DNA from: Lomentospora prolificans
Taxonomy: Eukaryota; Ascomycota; Sordariomycetes; Microascales; Microascaceae
Length of the DNA: 64,000 nucleotides
Assembly: GCA_029532625.1 (NCBI GenBank)
Contig: JARFXM010000003.1
Location: 1,054,001-1,118,000, forward strand
Direction of reading: 5' to 3'
Numbering within the stretch: position 1 is the stretch's first letter; each line of letters opens with the position of its first letter. Below are positions 1-11,450 of this stretch, in pieces. Below the pieces are notes generated by a model. That model saw nothing but the letters and a program-made list of their open reading frames with translations. It made no database searches and was not told where the DNA came from. The translations under genes were made by a program, and so were the position numbers.

Positions 1-64
1 ATACTTACGACTGCGCGTTCTTGGAACCGCTAGCCTTGCCACCGGATTTGCCACCGCCAGTCAT
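1..64 (-). CDS. H2A: histone H2A, 5' end only (cut by window edge)
   Basis: Core nucleosomal histone H2A. Only the first exon is in the window. Reading from the ATG at 64-62 it gives MTGGGKSGGKASGSKNAQ, the usual fungal H2A amino terminus with its acetylatable lysines. The exon stops at base 9, and bases 8-1 read GTAAGTAT on this strand, a perfect 5' splice site, so the gene continues leftwards beyond the edge. It is divergent from H2B at 1042, the common fungal histone pair arrangement, which fits co-regulated S-phase expression from the space between. The sequence shows the start and donor directly. The family call rests on the N-terminal tail and the partner gene. Confidence 0.93.
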
Positions 65-1041
65 TTTGAAAAGGTTGGAGAGATGAGTTTATGTTTGAAT
101 AAAAAGCGAGTCTGAAAAAGACGCAAATGTAATAGATGCCAACGTTTGAATTGGACGAGGATTAAAATCGGGAAGAGCTGATGAAGAGCAAAGGTAGAAG
201 GTGTGGGTTTTGGGGAAGGGGAGCATTAAGTAGTTTTCGCGTACTTGCTGCTACGGTCACGGATCACTGGAATTTGACGAGACCCGCTAATCCTAAAACG
301 GAAATACGTGTACCTGCTTGTAGCTCCATTTGATGACAAGAACGACGTCAAGAGGCCTATTTTCTGACTAATCAATGACAGCCAATCTTGTCAACGAAAG
401 CCGAGTAAAAGGTTCTAGCCTTCACAAGGCCGGACATTAGAGGGAAATCATCTGCAAATAGAAGACACGCGCGCTCCGGCACCACTCGTGAATACATCTC
501 TTGGGGACTATATTTTATTCCCCTCTCTTCTTTCCTCGGGTGATGTACCTGTGTGAGCTGGACAATTTTGCGGTACATCTTTGATATCCTCATGATGCTT
601 CTGAGAGCTCTCTAAAACACTATCATTGGGAGGCGGCTGGGGCGATGAAGCCACGCGCGCACTGGACGCGTCAAGTATTATCTGGGGACTACAGCCCCAG
701 AAATTACCAGTTTTGGTAATGTTATGGTGTGGCTCGAGGTTGGGGTGAGAAATTCACGGGAAATTTACTCTTGTACAATATACTTCTACCTCAGGCTAAG
801 CATATATGGATAATAAAGGTATCCTGGTACCTCCATCCGCGCTTGCCATCCTGTTTGCTGAATCAGTACTGGTCATGGTCACCTACAAAAAGGTTCGGCC
901 TCCCCCAACCTTCTCCTCGCATCTTCCCTCAACTCATCCCTTTAACTATCCATACTGCCAAATATTACCGACATCGACGCGTCTTATCCTCATCCGTCAA
1001 CTCTAGTTTACTTTCCCCCCTAACCGTGATTTTATTCCAAA
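65..1041. promoter_or_regulatory. divergent H2A/H2B promoter region
   Basis: This 977-bp space separates two histone genes transcribed away from each other, so it must carry both promoters. A CCAAT pentamer lies at 382-386 and an inverted one (ATTGG) at 624-628. Both are plausible CCAAT-binding complex sites, but the motif is short and occurs by chance. No gene is supported here. The small open frames at 372-593 and 729-1052 look like chance. Confidence 0.6.
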
Positions 1042-1607
1042 ATGCCCCCTAAGGCCGACAAGAAGCCCGCCGCTAAGGCCCCTGCCACCGCCTCCAAGGC
1101 GCCCGAGAAGAAAGATGCCGGCAAGAAGACCGCTGCCTCTGGCGAGAAGAAGAAGCGCACCAAGGCGCGAAAGGAGACATATTCTTCTTATATCTACAAG
1201 GGTATCGACATCACAATGCGCCAAAAACCCCTTTTCACATACTAATATTTTGCAGTTCTGAAACAGGTTCATCCTGACACCGGTATCTCGAACCGCGCCA
1301 TGTCGATTCTCAACTCCTTTGTCAATGGTAAGACCAGTGGCACAACATTTTGTTTAAAATTGGTGCTGACACAAGTATAGACATTTTTGAACGTGTTGCC
1401 ACTGAGGCATCCAAGCTCGCGGCATACAACAAGAAGTCCACCATCTCGTCTCGTGAAATTCAGACCTCGTAAGCATTTCAGCTGGTTTGTTCTATTTCTA
1501 AGCTAACCCACTGTAGTGTTAGGCTTATTCTTCCCGGTGAACTCGCCAAGCATGCGGTGTCTGAAGGCACCAAGGCAGTTACCAAGTATTCTTCGTCCAC
1601 GAAATAG
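1042..1607 (+). CDS. H2B: histone H2B
   Basis: Core histone H2B, 136 residues, in four exons: 1042-1201, 1256-1327, 1381-1468 and 1517-1607. All introns are GT-AG and the joined frame is open to the TAG at 1605-1607. The lysine-rich tail starts [15 protein letters not shown]. The histone fold includes [19 protein letters not shown], then [19 protein letters not shown], and the C-terminal helix ends [18 protein letters not shown], which carries the lysine normally monoubiquitinated by Rad6/Bre1. Divergent from H2A on the left. The 3' end faces SQS1, with about 250 bp between stops. The open frame on its own stops early because it runs into intron 1. Confidence 0.97.
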
Positions 1608-1855
1608 GATAATCAAGGTCTTTGGGGCGAATAGTATCGGGTGTCTCTGAGGGCCCCGGTCAGGGCCAGTAGCACGTTCTTCTTTCAGTGTCTCTAATGC
1701 GTTACGGATGGTTTTTGTTTTTTCAGGGGCAATGATATTTATTTGCACGGTCAATGGGGTTCGCGGTTGTACAATACAATTGAGATTAGGGATTCGGTCG
1801 AAATGGAACATTTCAATTTCATCCAGTCTTTGGTATCACAATTCCGATTGCCATG

Positions 1856-3319
1856 TTAACGAAGACCCGCCTTGCTTCGCTTGACGACTTGCGGAACCGG
1901 TTGGAGAATACCTTTGTTGTTGTCAGAGCCCAATGCCATTCCCGTGCTCCATCCCATTTTCTCGAGCATGGCGCGACCGCGGTTTTCTGTTCCCAGCTCC
2001 GGTAAGCTGTTCCCGATAATCTCCCCATCTCTGTATTGGCCGGTGGAACGGCGATCCCTTATCATTGCGCCTACAGATACCTTTTGCTCGCCGTCTAAAA
2101 AGCGACTGGCGATGCGAATTGCAGTTTTCAACGGCCCAGAATATAAGCTTGGAGTGCCTTTGGTGCGGTAGAGAACGGGGCGCCGCGTTTCTCCTTTGCC
2201 GATAGATTTGGACTTCAGCCCGAGTGGTCGCGCCATCTCGTGGAGGGCTTTCCGAAAGGGCTTTGATAAAGGTGGGAATGATATTCTAGTCCGAGTAATT
2301 AGTCGTACTGCTGCGTGATCATCCGCTGACAGCATCAAGTTCACAATAACATACTGTTCTTCTGATACGGATAGGAAGTGTTCTAATTCTTGAATGATAT
2401 GTTCCATTGTCATGCCGACTGGATATTTGGAACCAAGGCCTTTTGCTTTCGCTTTCTGTTTACTGCCTCGAGTGCTAGATGGGCGTTGCCGACGGTGCGT
2501 TCTATCACAAGCCTCGCCTGACTGAGTCTGGGTATCGGTAATGGAAAAGACGGCATCGAAATCGGAGAATCGGAATTCATCGAACCCGGGATACGTGCTG
2601 TCATCACCGTCTCCCAGATCTCTAAAATGAAGCCTTGAGACCGTGAGCTGCTCATCAGTAGCGAGCAAGTTTGCGAGGTAGTCTGCCTCTCCGCCATCAT
2701 TTGTGATAGATTCAGCATCCGTCGTCATAGTCTTGTCATCTTTCTCGTTGGTATCGCTTAGGCTTTCGTGCTCTTCTCGAGCAACACGATCCTCCAAACC
2801 TTTAACCTCATTATTCATAGTCTCGAGGCTAAATGGGTCGGGGTTGTTGCCCTTCGCCTTCCCTCTGCCTTTGAAGAGAATAACGACCTCATCACTCGTA
2901 GTGGACGATACTGAGCCATGGCACTGTCTAGGTATAGACTGCAAAGGGCTTTCGGAGATCTTCTCTGTCACCTTGGGATCCGTATTGCCGAGATCGACGC
3001 AAGACTCAGCTGGTAGTGAACCATTGCAACATAATTCTTCCACCGGCAGCACAGGCGGGGTTCTAAATGCTGAATCACTAACACAGGTCCTTCCGGAGAC
3101 GCGTATGTTCGAGCTCGTATCCATGGTGCCTAGGTCCTCGTCGCTTGCGAAGGGGTCTTTCAAGCCCGCGGTTGTGAAGGAGACGGGATTGTTCCTCAGT
3201 TTTGCATCCGAGCCCCATATAAAGCGGGAGCGGTGCGAAGTCTGATAGGCTTCATCCTTGAGAGTGAAAACTGTGCGTTTACCCATCCTTAGATACAGTA
3301 GTACAAATGACGCTGCCAA
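1856..3319 (-). CDS. SQS1: R3H and G-patch protein, SQS1-like splicing/ribosome factor
   Basis: Resembles the C-terminal two thirds of Sqs1/Pfa1, the G-patch cofactor of the DEAH helicase Prp43 in ribosome biogenesis and splicing. The frame has 487 residues. FTLKDEA near the start is the conserved N-terminal patch of the fungal family. An R3H-type region lies near residues 340-400 (HAAVRLITRTRISFPPLSK). The very C-terminus is a G-patch (RAMLEKMGWSTGMALG followed by GILQPVPQVVKRSKAGLR), the part that binds Prp43. Family members usually start with a longer Gly/Arg-rich tail that is missing here. The start is therefore unsure: Met at 3319, Met at 3286, or an unseen upstream exon joined near residue 15. 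Divergent from ATG4. Confidence 0.82.
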   Translation of the reverse strand: MAASFVLLYLRMGKRTVFTLKDEAYQTSHRSRFIWGSDAKLRNNPVSFTTAGLKDPFASDEDLGTMDTSSNIRVSGRTCVSDSAFRTPPVLPVEELCCNGSLPAESCVDLGNTDPKVTEKISESPLQSIPRQCHGSVSSTTSDEVVILFKGRGKAKGNNPDPFSLETMNNEVKGLEDRVAREEHESLSDTNEKDDKTMTTDAESITNDGGEADYLANLLATDEQLTVSRLHFRDLGDGDDSTYPGFDEFRFSDFDAVFSITDTQTQSGEACDRTHRRQRPSSTRGSKQKAKAKGLGSKYPVGMTMEHIIQELEHFLSVSEEQYVIVNLMLSADDHAAVRLITRTRISFPPLSKPFRKALHEMARPLGLKSKSIGKGETRRPVLYRTKGTPSLYSGPLKTAIRIASRFLDGEQKVSVGAMIRDRRSTGQYRDGEIIGNSLPELGTENRGRAMLEKMGWSTGMALGSDNNKGILQPVPQVVKRSKAGLR

Positions 3320-3922
3320 TGATGGTTATTGTCTTGCTAGGTGGAAAAGCGTGGGGTGGAAGGGAGGCAATGAAGACAGGTACGGATTCTCGCACAGCAC
3401 TCCGATGTTATGTTAAAGAGGGTCCGTCTTTCAGTGAGGGGCTAGTGGTAGTCAGCTAGGTACTACGGATGTGGTAAATACCACAAATATTGATGGCCCG
3501 TAGGTGCTTATTGCCAGGCTGCAAAGGATCGTCGACGCGCTTGATGAATTAGAGCTAGACTGCATCCACCATGATACATGAAATTTTTAGGGGTTGCACA
3601 CAGTGTCTACCTTCAGAGTTTACTCATTGTCCAGGGACCTGATCAAGGCCTGCGGAATACCAACCCCAAATTCCCGGGTGTCGCTTGACCCGTCCACCCA
3701 GGCACATGATTACCCCACATAAAACGTCCTCCTTAGGTTGAACCGGACCCGCCAACTGCGTCACCGAATCACTTCTCCCCGTCGGTGGGAAGTCGAACTA
3801 TCAATCCCTCCTCAAAGCTCGCTTCTCTGGGCCATTGCAAAGATCGCATCTAAACCGACTTAACCCTCGTTCTCAACGAACCAAGAGCGGCCATACGGCT
3901 AGAGGTATCTCCAATCATACAC
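3320..3922. other. intergenic, SQS1/ATG4 divergent promoters
   Basis: About 600 bp between two genes transcribed apart. It may also hold a missing 5' exon of SQS1. I see no repeat, RNA gene or other open frame that I can support. Confidence 0.5.
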
Positions 3923-5442
3923 ATGGCAACAGTTGATTTCAGCCGCTACCGACGGATAGTCCAGAGGTTTTGGGACCCTGAACCTACCAACGATACTTGT
4001 GCGGATCAACCTGTGTGGTGTCTTGGTTTATCCTACACCCTCGCAACTGATTTCTACGATGCCAACACTGTCACATCCAGAGCATCATTATCCTCGCCAG
4101 CTAGTTCATTCCAGGCCATTTCTGAGTCCGCTTATAACTCAGAGTCAGCGGTGGATCAAAATGTGCCGCTAGAAAGCTCCTCAAATGGTCAACCTTTAGC
4201 TGCACATACCGGTGCCTCCGCGGGCGGCGGGGGCTGGCCACGCCTTTTCCTAGATGACTTCGAGTCTAGGTTGTGGATGACTTACCGCTCTGACTTTGAA
4301 CCAATTCCGCGATCCTCCCACCCTGATGCTGTAGCGGCTCTTTCATTGCCCATGAGGGTAAAGAGCCAGTTGGTGGACCAGAATGGGTTTTCATCAGACA
4401 GTGGATGGGGCTGCATGATTAGATCTGGCCAGAGCCTCCTTGCCAATGCCATAAGTGCACGACGACTTGGGAGAAGTACGCTGCCAGCACAGCTCAGTTC
4501 CTGCTCCCTACACTAACAACCATTTACAGGTTGGCGCAGGAATCGAGACGACATAGGTGAAAAATCTATAATTGCGATGTTTGCGGACGACCAAAGGGCC
4601 CCCTACTCTATCCATAACTTTGTCAAACATGGCGCAGCCTGTTGTGGGAAGTATCCTGGAGAGTGGTTTGGCCCTTCCGCGACTGCTAGATGTATTCAGT
4701 AAGTAAATACAACGATGATTTAAGTTTAACAACATAACCTCTAATGGGAATATCTAGGGCATTAGTCAACCAAAATGAGACGGACCTACGGGTGTACTCA
4801 ACAGGGGATGGGCCGGACGTTTATGAAGATGAATTCATGAACCTCGCCAAGCCTCCAGGCGAGCAGTTCCGGCCGACGTTGATCCTGGTGGGCACGAGAT
4901 TGGGAATCGATAAAATTACACCAGTTTATTGGGATGCTCTCATCGCTTCCCTTCAGTTACCACAGTCTGTAGGGATTGCCGGGTCAGTATTTCCAGGGTC
5001 ATATTTTCATATTTCTACTAACTTGTTTTGCAGAGGACGACCTTCTTCTTCCCATTACTTTGTCGGTGCGCAAGGCTCCTACCTCTTCTATTTAGATCCA
5101 CACCATACCCGACCTGCTTTGCGGTATTATTCCGACCCCAGCCAGTATTCAGATGAAGAAGTAGACTCTTGCCACTCCCGACGCCTACGGAAGTTGCACG
5201 TAAGGGAGATGGACCCAAGTATGCTGATAGGCTTCCTCATCAAGGATGAGGATGACTGGGTTGAATGGAGAAAATCAATCAAACACGTTCAGGGAAAGGC
5301 TGTGATTTTGGTTTCTGACAACAACCCTCTATCCAACCGGAATGGCAACAACAACGAAGCTGTTGATGACGTTCGATCACTTAGCGAGGATGAATATGAT
5401 GACAGCGGTGACGTTGACGATGAGGTTGTAGTTTTAAACTAA
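3923..5442 (+). CDS. ATG4: autophagy cysteine protease Atg4
   Basis: Peptidase family C54 enzyme that trims the C-terminus of Atg8 and removes Atg8 from phosphatidylethanolamine. Four exons, 3923-4475, 4530-4698, 4758-4982 and 5034-5442, join in frame to 451 residues. The catalytic cysteine is in SDSGWGCMIRSGQSLLA (about Cys164). The catalytic Asp and His are in YLDPHHTRP in the last exon. Also typical are FLDDFESRLWMTYR before the cysteine, IHNFVKHGA in exon 2, and GGRPSSSHYFVG across the last junction. The acidic tail ends DDEVVVLN, which could act as an Atg8-interacting motif (inference). All introns are GT-AG, 50-60 bp. Its 3' end faces JJJ1. Confidence 0.96.
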
Positions 5443-5654
5443 CAGTGGTCTCCATCCTGGGGCAGACTTCATGATAAAGATGGAATGAACTGAGCGTCAA
5501 GACCCATGGACAGAAAATCAACGCCTGTAGGAAGGTCGCTAGGACGGCTCATAAACACGGATTTAATTGGATTTGAATAAATAATATTTTCCTCTGTGAG
5601 GATTTGGATCTCCCTGTCATGTAGGTGAGTGAGTGAAACTGCGTCTCGTCGTCT

Positions 5655-7322
5655 TCAGTGACGCGATGTAGCATGACCTTCTACCCGGATGTGAGTAAAG
5701 AGCTTGGTGCGTGATGTAAAGTGCTCGTTGCAGACGTTGCAAGCTACACTCTACAGGGGATGCCAGTGTTAGATGATAGTTGAACAAGGATCATTGATAT
5801 CATATTTGCGTGGATTCTGCTGGGTAGCCTACCGGGTTTTTCTGAGCACCAAATTCCGCTTGACGTGCTGCTTTCCGATCCCTTTTTGCCTTCGCCTTGC
5901 CGATTTTCGGAGCTGATTCTGTTTCGACATCCACGATGACCATAGAATCACCTAGTGTGTCTATACCTGCCGCGATACTAGATTCGTCTTTTGAAGAATG
6001 TGGGACGTGACTATCAAATTCGCCTCGATCATCACAACCTTCTTCGAGTTTTTCTTTGAGGTGCTGACTGACGTCTCCGTATAGTTGTGCATCGTGGCTT
6101 GGGCTTGGCGCGTTAAAGTTGGCGTTTCCTGCCAACTCCTGGTTCGGATCCTTTGCTTCTGCGACTTGGCTATTGTCATCAACATGCTCTAAGTCAAAAT
6201 TCGCGTTCTCTTGCTTCATCCTGCGCCGCAGCTCTTGCACCGCCTTTGTATGCTTCTTGCTTCTTTCGTGTGCTTGGTATTGGTTCTCGCTCTTGAAAGT
6301 CTTATTGCAAACAATGCATTCGATGTGTTCAACCTCAGAATCTGTGATCTCATTATCAGATGGAAATACCTCGTTATTGCCTCGATCGCTAGCACTCTGA
6401 ACCCATTCGGGAACAGTTGAGCCCTGGAGTTTTTCTTGGTTCGCGGCTCGTGACCGCGCAGCCTGGGCTGCAACGGCGTCACGTAAAGCTTTCTGTCGAT
6501 CTGAGGCGGCCACCGTGTTTGGCGCATATCGCGGGTCGCGCTTCCGCGAGAAGTTAACTAAGAAGCGGACAGCTTCATTAAATTCCTTAATAGCATCCTC
6601 TCTGAATTTCTTATTTTCCTTCTCCATTAAGCGACGCATCCTCCTATCCGGTGCATCTGATGGTCTATATTTGTCCTTCCAGGTGAAAGACTTCCGCGTC
6701 GTGAAAGAGGACCAGTAGTTGTAGAAGGGCCGGACAACGTCCTCAAAACTATCACTTGAGGTCCCAAATGTCGGGAAGACTGGAGGAGGCCCGCCTTGAT
6801 AGTCACCTACTGCTATCTCCTCAGTGGCGAGGCGGTCGAAAAGTTCTCTGAGGCCACCAAAGAATCCCTTTGGCTCGTCTGAAAATGGAACAGCCGCACT
6901 GAAACTCCCAACGAGCGAAATTATTTCCTCCGCCGACGTAACTTTCACACTGCGATACTCCGCTGGGCGCGAATTCGATTCCCCAACTCCGTCGCCGTAC
7001 AGAATAGCATCCCTGTGAGAATCGTACCAAGCACGTTCTTGGGGGTCGGAAAGAATCTCATAAGCGGTTTGTAACTCCGCAAACCGACGGTTCGCACCCT
7101 CAGGATCGTCTATGTTCTTATCCGGATGAAGTTCGAGCGCCTTTCTTCTGTACGCTTTTCGGATGCTATGCTGCGCAGTCAGGTTTAAAGTTACAGGTAC
7201 ACTCGGGAGCCCACTCACTCATCACTGGAGGCGGTTTGGATAACACCTAAAACTTCATAATAACAGGATACTTGAGATGTGCGACCTGCCTTGCCACTCT
7301 CTGAAGACTGCTGGCCACCCAT
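5655..7322 (-). CDS. JJJ1: J-domain and zinc-finger protein Jjj1 (DNAJC21 type)
   Basis: Cytosolic Hsp70 co-chaperone that works with Ssa and Rei1 in late 60S ribosome maturation (release of Arx1). Three exons, 7322-7219, 7165-5833 and 5750-5655, give 510 residues. Exon 1 starts MGGQQSSESGK and supplies YYEVLGV. Joining to exon 2 yields DDIRKAYRRKALELHPDKN, so the HPD signature is intact near residue 48. A C2H2 finger, ECIVCNKTF to HERSKKH, lies near residues 315-340. The last exon adds a second C2H2 finger, CNVCNEHFTSRTKLFTHIRVEGH, as in other Jjj1 proteins. Its acceptor follows a CTAAC branch point and the phase is exact. The uninterrupted frame 5800-7218 lacks both the true start and this finger. 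Divergent from the SPX-RING gene. Confidence 0.93.
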
Positions 7323-7688
7323 CCTTTCATTCCCAACGTAGGGTTAATTGGTAGCAATACGGGGCACTGTGATCCTCGAAAGACCCTAGTCGACATCTAA
7401 CCCGCCTTTGCCAGAACATTCAGTGCGCCCGAACAAGGGCTCTTTCGGGGTGGCAGTAATAGCGTTTGGTTGGCTAGCTTAACGCCTGTTCTGTTCAAAC
7501 TCTCGGATCTCACGACGCCATTACGTAATCTGCTCCCCATTCAGAATCGACGACAATAGTTTCTGGATAATAATTAATGGCTCTGAGAAACCGCACCTCG
7601 TGATCTCTGAACTAGCTACGAACGCTCTCGAGTAGACCTCGAGAAACATTTTTATCGACTACTAAAGTTACATATACTACAGTTAACA
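7323..7688. other. intergenic, JJJ1 / SPX-RING divergent promoters
   Basis: About 370 bp between divergent genes. Both promoters should lie here. No open frame, repeat or structured RNA stands out. Confidence 0.5.
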
Positions 7689-9270
7689 ATGAAATTCGCG
7701 CACACTTTCGCGGAGGAGCTTAAGGGCCAAGGTTTGCAAGCAGATACTATTTGGCTTCATGGAAGACTAACCCTTGCCTTACAGACTTCCCACCACAGTG
7801 GATAGAACTTGCAATACCATATAGACAACTTAAAAAATGCCTCAAGATGGTACAAAGGGAGCTCGCCGAGCTGGGGCTTGGCCCAGATACTTTGTCTGAC
7901 TTGCTAGAGCCTTCATCAGGATCACCGGTCATTCTGAGGTATCGCCTCGAGGGTAAACACTCCAGGGCATGCCTCTAGCTAAACCGGCGCTGACGTGCAT
8001 TCGCAGCTGCAAGTCCGCACTCACTACGACCTCAGCTTACTGTGGCATTCGACACCCGACATGGAATCCAGAAGCTAGATGTTGCATCCCTTGGGCCAGC
8101 CACCAAAACACTCATTGATGCTTTATCTAAAATAAATGAACGGTCCGGTGACCCTGGATCTCCGTCCTCTACCATTAAGCCGACTAGATACGACAGTAAA
8201 GCTACGGACACCGGTGCTGATGGCGTATATGACAACTACAGTCGTTTTGAGGTTCCCCTCACCCACGACGACGAGTTCTTCAATATTCTATTAAGCAAGG
8301 TTATTAAGCTGGATGGGTTGCAGGCAACTCAGGAACGTAGGATGAGTTCTGAAATCATTGCTCTCCGGCATGACATTGGCCGACTCTCTAAACCAACCCA
8401 CATCGCAAAAACCGACCTAGATAAATGGCGTACTATTTTCAGCCTATATTTAGATGCACAGGTCTTTTTCTCTACTCTTGAAAACGACCACGGTTTTAGA
8501 GAGCTCGGGGTAGCAGCACGACAACTAGCTTGGTTCAGGCAAGAAGTGGAAAAATTAGATCTCATTCGACGTTTTCGTCTGCCGGAGAGTCGACTCGCTC
8601 TGGACAGATTCTTCCGCCTAAATGTGGACTTGCTCCGAAACCTTCGATTCCAGGAAATCAACAAATTGGCAGTTGCTAAGATACTCAAGAGTAGGTTCAG
8701 ATACCCCCGCACGTTTAAAGAACATTCCCGCAACGATCAAGACCAGTTTATAACAGTTAGGACAGAGTTCGACAAGAGGACTTCACTTGCTGTGACTAAG
8801 CTGTTTCCGAACACTGCTGGATCTGGGAAGCTTCTCACGGGCACCTTAGCTCGAGACATGTGTGCCCAAATATCAAACGAACTCGTAGCCGTCGTGCCTC
8901 AGCTGTCGGACTACCTTTGTCCCGTTTGTTTCTCGATCGCATTCCGACCAATTCGCCTCTCATGCCAGCACGTCTTTTGCATCCGATGTGTAGTCAAGCT
9001 TCAGCGCCGACGTGAGAAGCAGTGTCCACTTTGCCGGTCAAATACCGTGATGACAGCGACGCCAGGTGAGTTGAACGCTCCCATTGATCGATGCGCAGTC
9101 TATTACACGGCCACTAACCTTTACCAGCCAATCTTGACATCCAGCTCGAAAAGTTTCTGCGGAAATATTTCCCCACGGAGACTAGGGAGAAGAAGAAGGC
9201 GAATGAGCTCGAACGCGGCATTGAGACATACGGCCCTGGCTATCGCAACGATGAATGCCGTCTTATGTGA
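7689..9270 (+). CDS. SPX-domain RING finger protein (putative E3 ubiquitin ligase)
   Basis: N-terminal SPX domain (binds inositol pyrophosphates, reports phosphate state) with a C-terminal C3HC4 RING, an architecture common in filamentous fungi. The best model has five exons, 7689-7731, 7785-7952, 8007-8690, 8766-9065 and 9128-9270, giving 445 residues. SPX marks are MKFAHTFAEELKGQ, PYRQLKKCLKMVQREL and, after removing the 8691-8765 intron, KILKKFDKRT, the basic helix that contacts the ligand. The RING runs from CPVCFSIAFRPIRLSCQHVFC to CPLCRSN. The tail ends ERGIETYGPGYRNDECRLM, as in relatives. The 8691-8765 intron is 75 nt with no stop, so an unspliced reading looks open but breaks the SPX helix. 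Ubiquitin ligase activity is inferred from the RING. Convergent with STR2. Confidence 0.88.
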
Positions 9271-9459
9271 CGCCCTCTCTCAGTGTAAACCCCGTGGCTC
9301 GTATCATCCCCGCAACTGCGCGTGGTTGAAAAGACGTTTTCAAAGTATACACTGGGCTACCTCAGCTTATGCCAGTTACCGAGCGAAAACATCACGACTA
9401 CCAAACAGTTCCCCTCGAATGACAACCTCACCTAACCCCACTTCCGCGCCAAAGGGTTT

Positions 9460-11450
9460 TCATTTGGTTGACACAGCGCTTGTAGCATTTAGTGCGTCTT
9501 CGAAGATCCTCCTCAGATTTTCCGTCTCCTCAAGCCCAACACTTACTCTGATAAGGGCCGTCTCAGCGCCAAATTTAGCGGCCCAATCCAGCTCCTGGTA
9601 ATGCGCGATTAAGACGTACGGACAAGTGAGCGTAAAGTTCGTTCCTAGGCTTGGTCCCTTCGCCGTCTCCAGCGCGTCATAGAATGCGATTGCTTGATGC
9701 TGGGAATGGAAAGTGACGGAAAGAAGACCCCCGTACCCCCCGGTTGGGAGCTTGCAAACGTCATAATTGGGCCGTGACTCGTTATACTTCGGATAGTAAA
9801 CTCGCTTTACTGACGGATGGGATCTGAGTGTATCGCATATGGCCTCCGAATTCGAATTTATTCGACCGACCCTAGAGAGGAAGTCCCTGCTGTTCCTTTC
9901 CAGAAAAACAACATCCTCTGGCCAGTACGTATCCTCAAAAGTGGCCTCCATCGATGCCTTAATTGCCGCGGAATGAGATCCGGTGGGGTTGAGGATTGCA
10001 CAGCCGCCCATAACATTGCAGTCTCCAGAGAAAATTTTTGTCAGGCTACTTACGACAACATCCGCAAATTGGAGAACGTTGATGTTTGCAAAGGTCCCGA
10101 TAGTCTCATCCACCACGACAAAGAAGTCGAAGTCATCTGCGAGTTTCCTGATTCTCCGGAGATCAGGGCATGTTAGGAGAGGGTTGCCTGGAAATTCGCA
10201 GAACAATGCTAGAAATCGCTCTCCCGCGCGTAGACGCCGCTCTAGGTCGTCGAGATCGGCTGTTGATGCATGGCCGTAAAATATGCATCCTGCTCCGAAC
10301 TTCTCTAGTATTTTGAGAGTGTCAACGTACGGAAACCCGAAGTTAATGCTCTTAAGTGACTTTCGAAGGGAGCGCAAAGCATGATGGACGTTGAAGATGG
10401 CGTTCATGCCACAAGGGAATAGATAGACGTCATTCTCCTCCAGGCCTGTAATTCCTCTAGAGTTTGATGTCATTGATAGGTTCTCGGAAAAAAATTCATC
10501 TGCATCGGCGGTAACCGCGCCCGCTATCCTCCTCTTGATAGCTGATTTCGCTCGCTCAACGAGTCCCAAATCTAAATTCCTTCCAAAGCGCTCCTCGAGA
10601 AACCTAGACCACTCTTGGGGGTCTTCATCGGGGATTCGGTTTTGTGGGCGCTGGGATTTTGTCTGATGAGTCACCGGCCCATTGCCAGAAAGCGGGCGAT
10701 GGTATCTTCTCGGGGCTCGACATGACTTTGGGTATGGCGGTGATGAGGGTGCCTGTGGGCTTGACGCGATGACCAAGAGCTCCTGCTTGTAGAGTTCAAA
10801 ACAGAACTCGGCCCGTCGACTAGAGATACCGTCTCCAGTGTGCTGCCAATAGGCTTTTGCAAGAGAAAATAACCCGTTCTCAAAAATAACGGCTGATATC
10901 GTGGGGGCCAGTGACGCTAGCAACGTTGAGGTGGTGCGATCTACGGCAAGGGCCAAATCAAGCACGACTATATTATTTGCGTCCTCGGCGTTGCACCTCT
11001 CTCGAATAAACTCGCGACACCTCCTTGCGATGCTAGGTGTTGGAAATAGCAACGCGGTCTGCCCGGAGCGCCCATGATTCTGCACTATCTCCTGCGCAAA
11101 GGCAGCAATCGTTTTATGTATAAAGAATCTGTCCATCATCAGACATACAGAGGTCAGTAGTGTTTTGTAAGGGAGAGGCCGTCGTAAGGATCGGGTATGC
11201 CGCGTTTCTAAGTACCTTGGATAGCCCGTTGCCAATCTAGATATGACAGAATCTTCACCTTCTTCATATCCAACGTTCGCTTTCCAAGTCGGAAGCGAGA
11301 CACTGACAGCCTGGGTTAATATTGTCAGTGTTAGAGGAGTGCCAACTGAAAAGCTCGCCTGCGGGCTGTGGGATTGGATTGGCGTCCAGGGGGGGAAATT
11401 ACATGAGCTGTATCTGGTGGAATTGCAGCACCCAGTTCAAATGACGGCAT
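9460..11450 (-). CDS. STR2: cystathionine gamma-synthase, PLP-dependent
   Basis: Transsulfuration enzyme joining cysteine to an activated homoserine to make cystathionine on the way to methionine (Neurospora met-7, yeast STR2). Three exons, 11450-11403, 11310-11216 and 11128-9460, give 603 residues. Exon 1 encodes MPSFELGAAIPPDTAH and exon 2 AVSVSLPTWKANVGYEEGE, both strongly conserved in fungal enzymes; the join gives TGYPRFFIHKTIAAFAQEI. The PLP lysine is in SSLTKIFSGD, with the upstream VVVDETIGTF strand and SRVG further on. The single open frame begins in intron 2 with a false Met at 11235. A low-complexity insert around residues 160-220 is unlike the family and could hide an in-frame intron. 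Expected to be cytosolic. Confidence 0.93.

Noticed and set aside
9460..11235. Single-exon model of cystathionine gamma-synthase starting at 11235
   Set aside because: It starts with intron-derived sequence; the conserved N-terminus requires two upstream exons.
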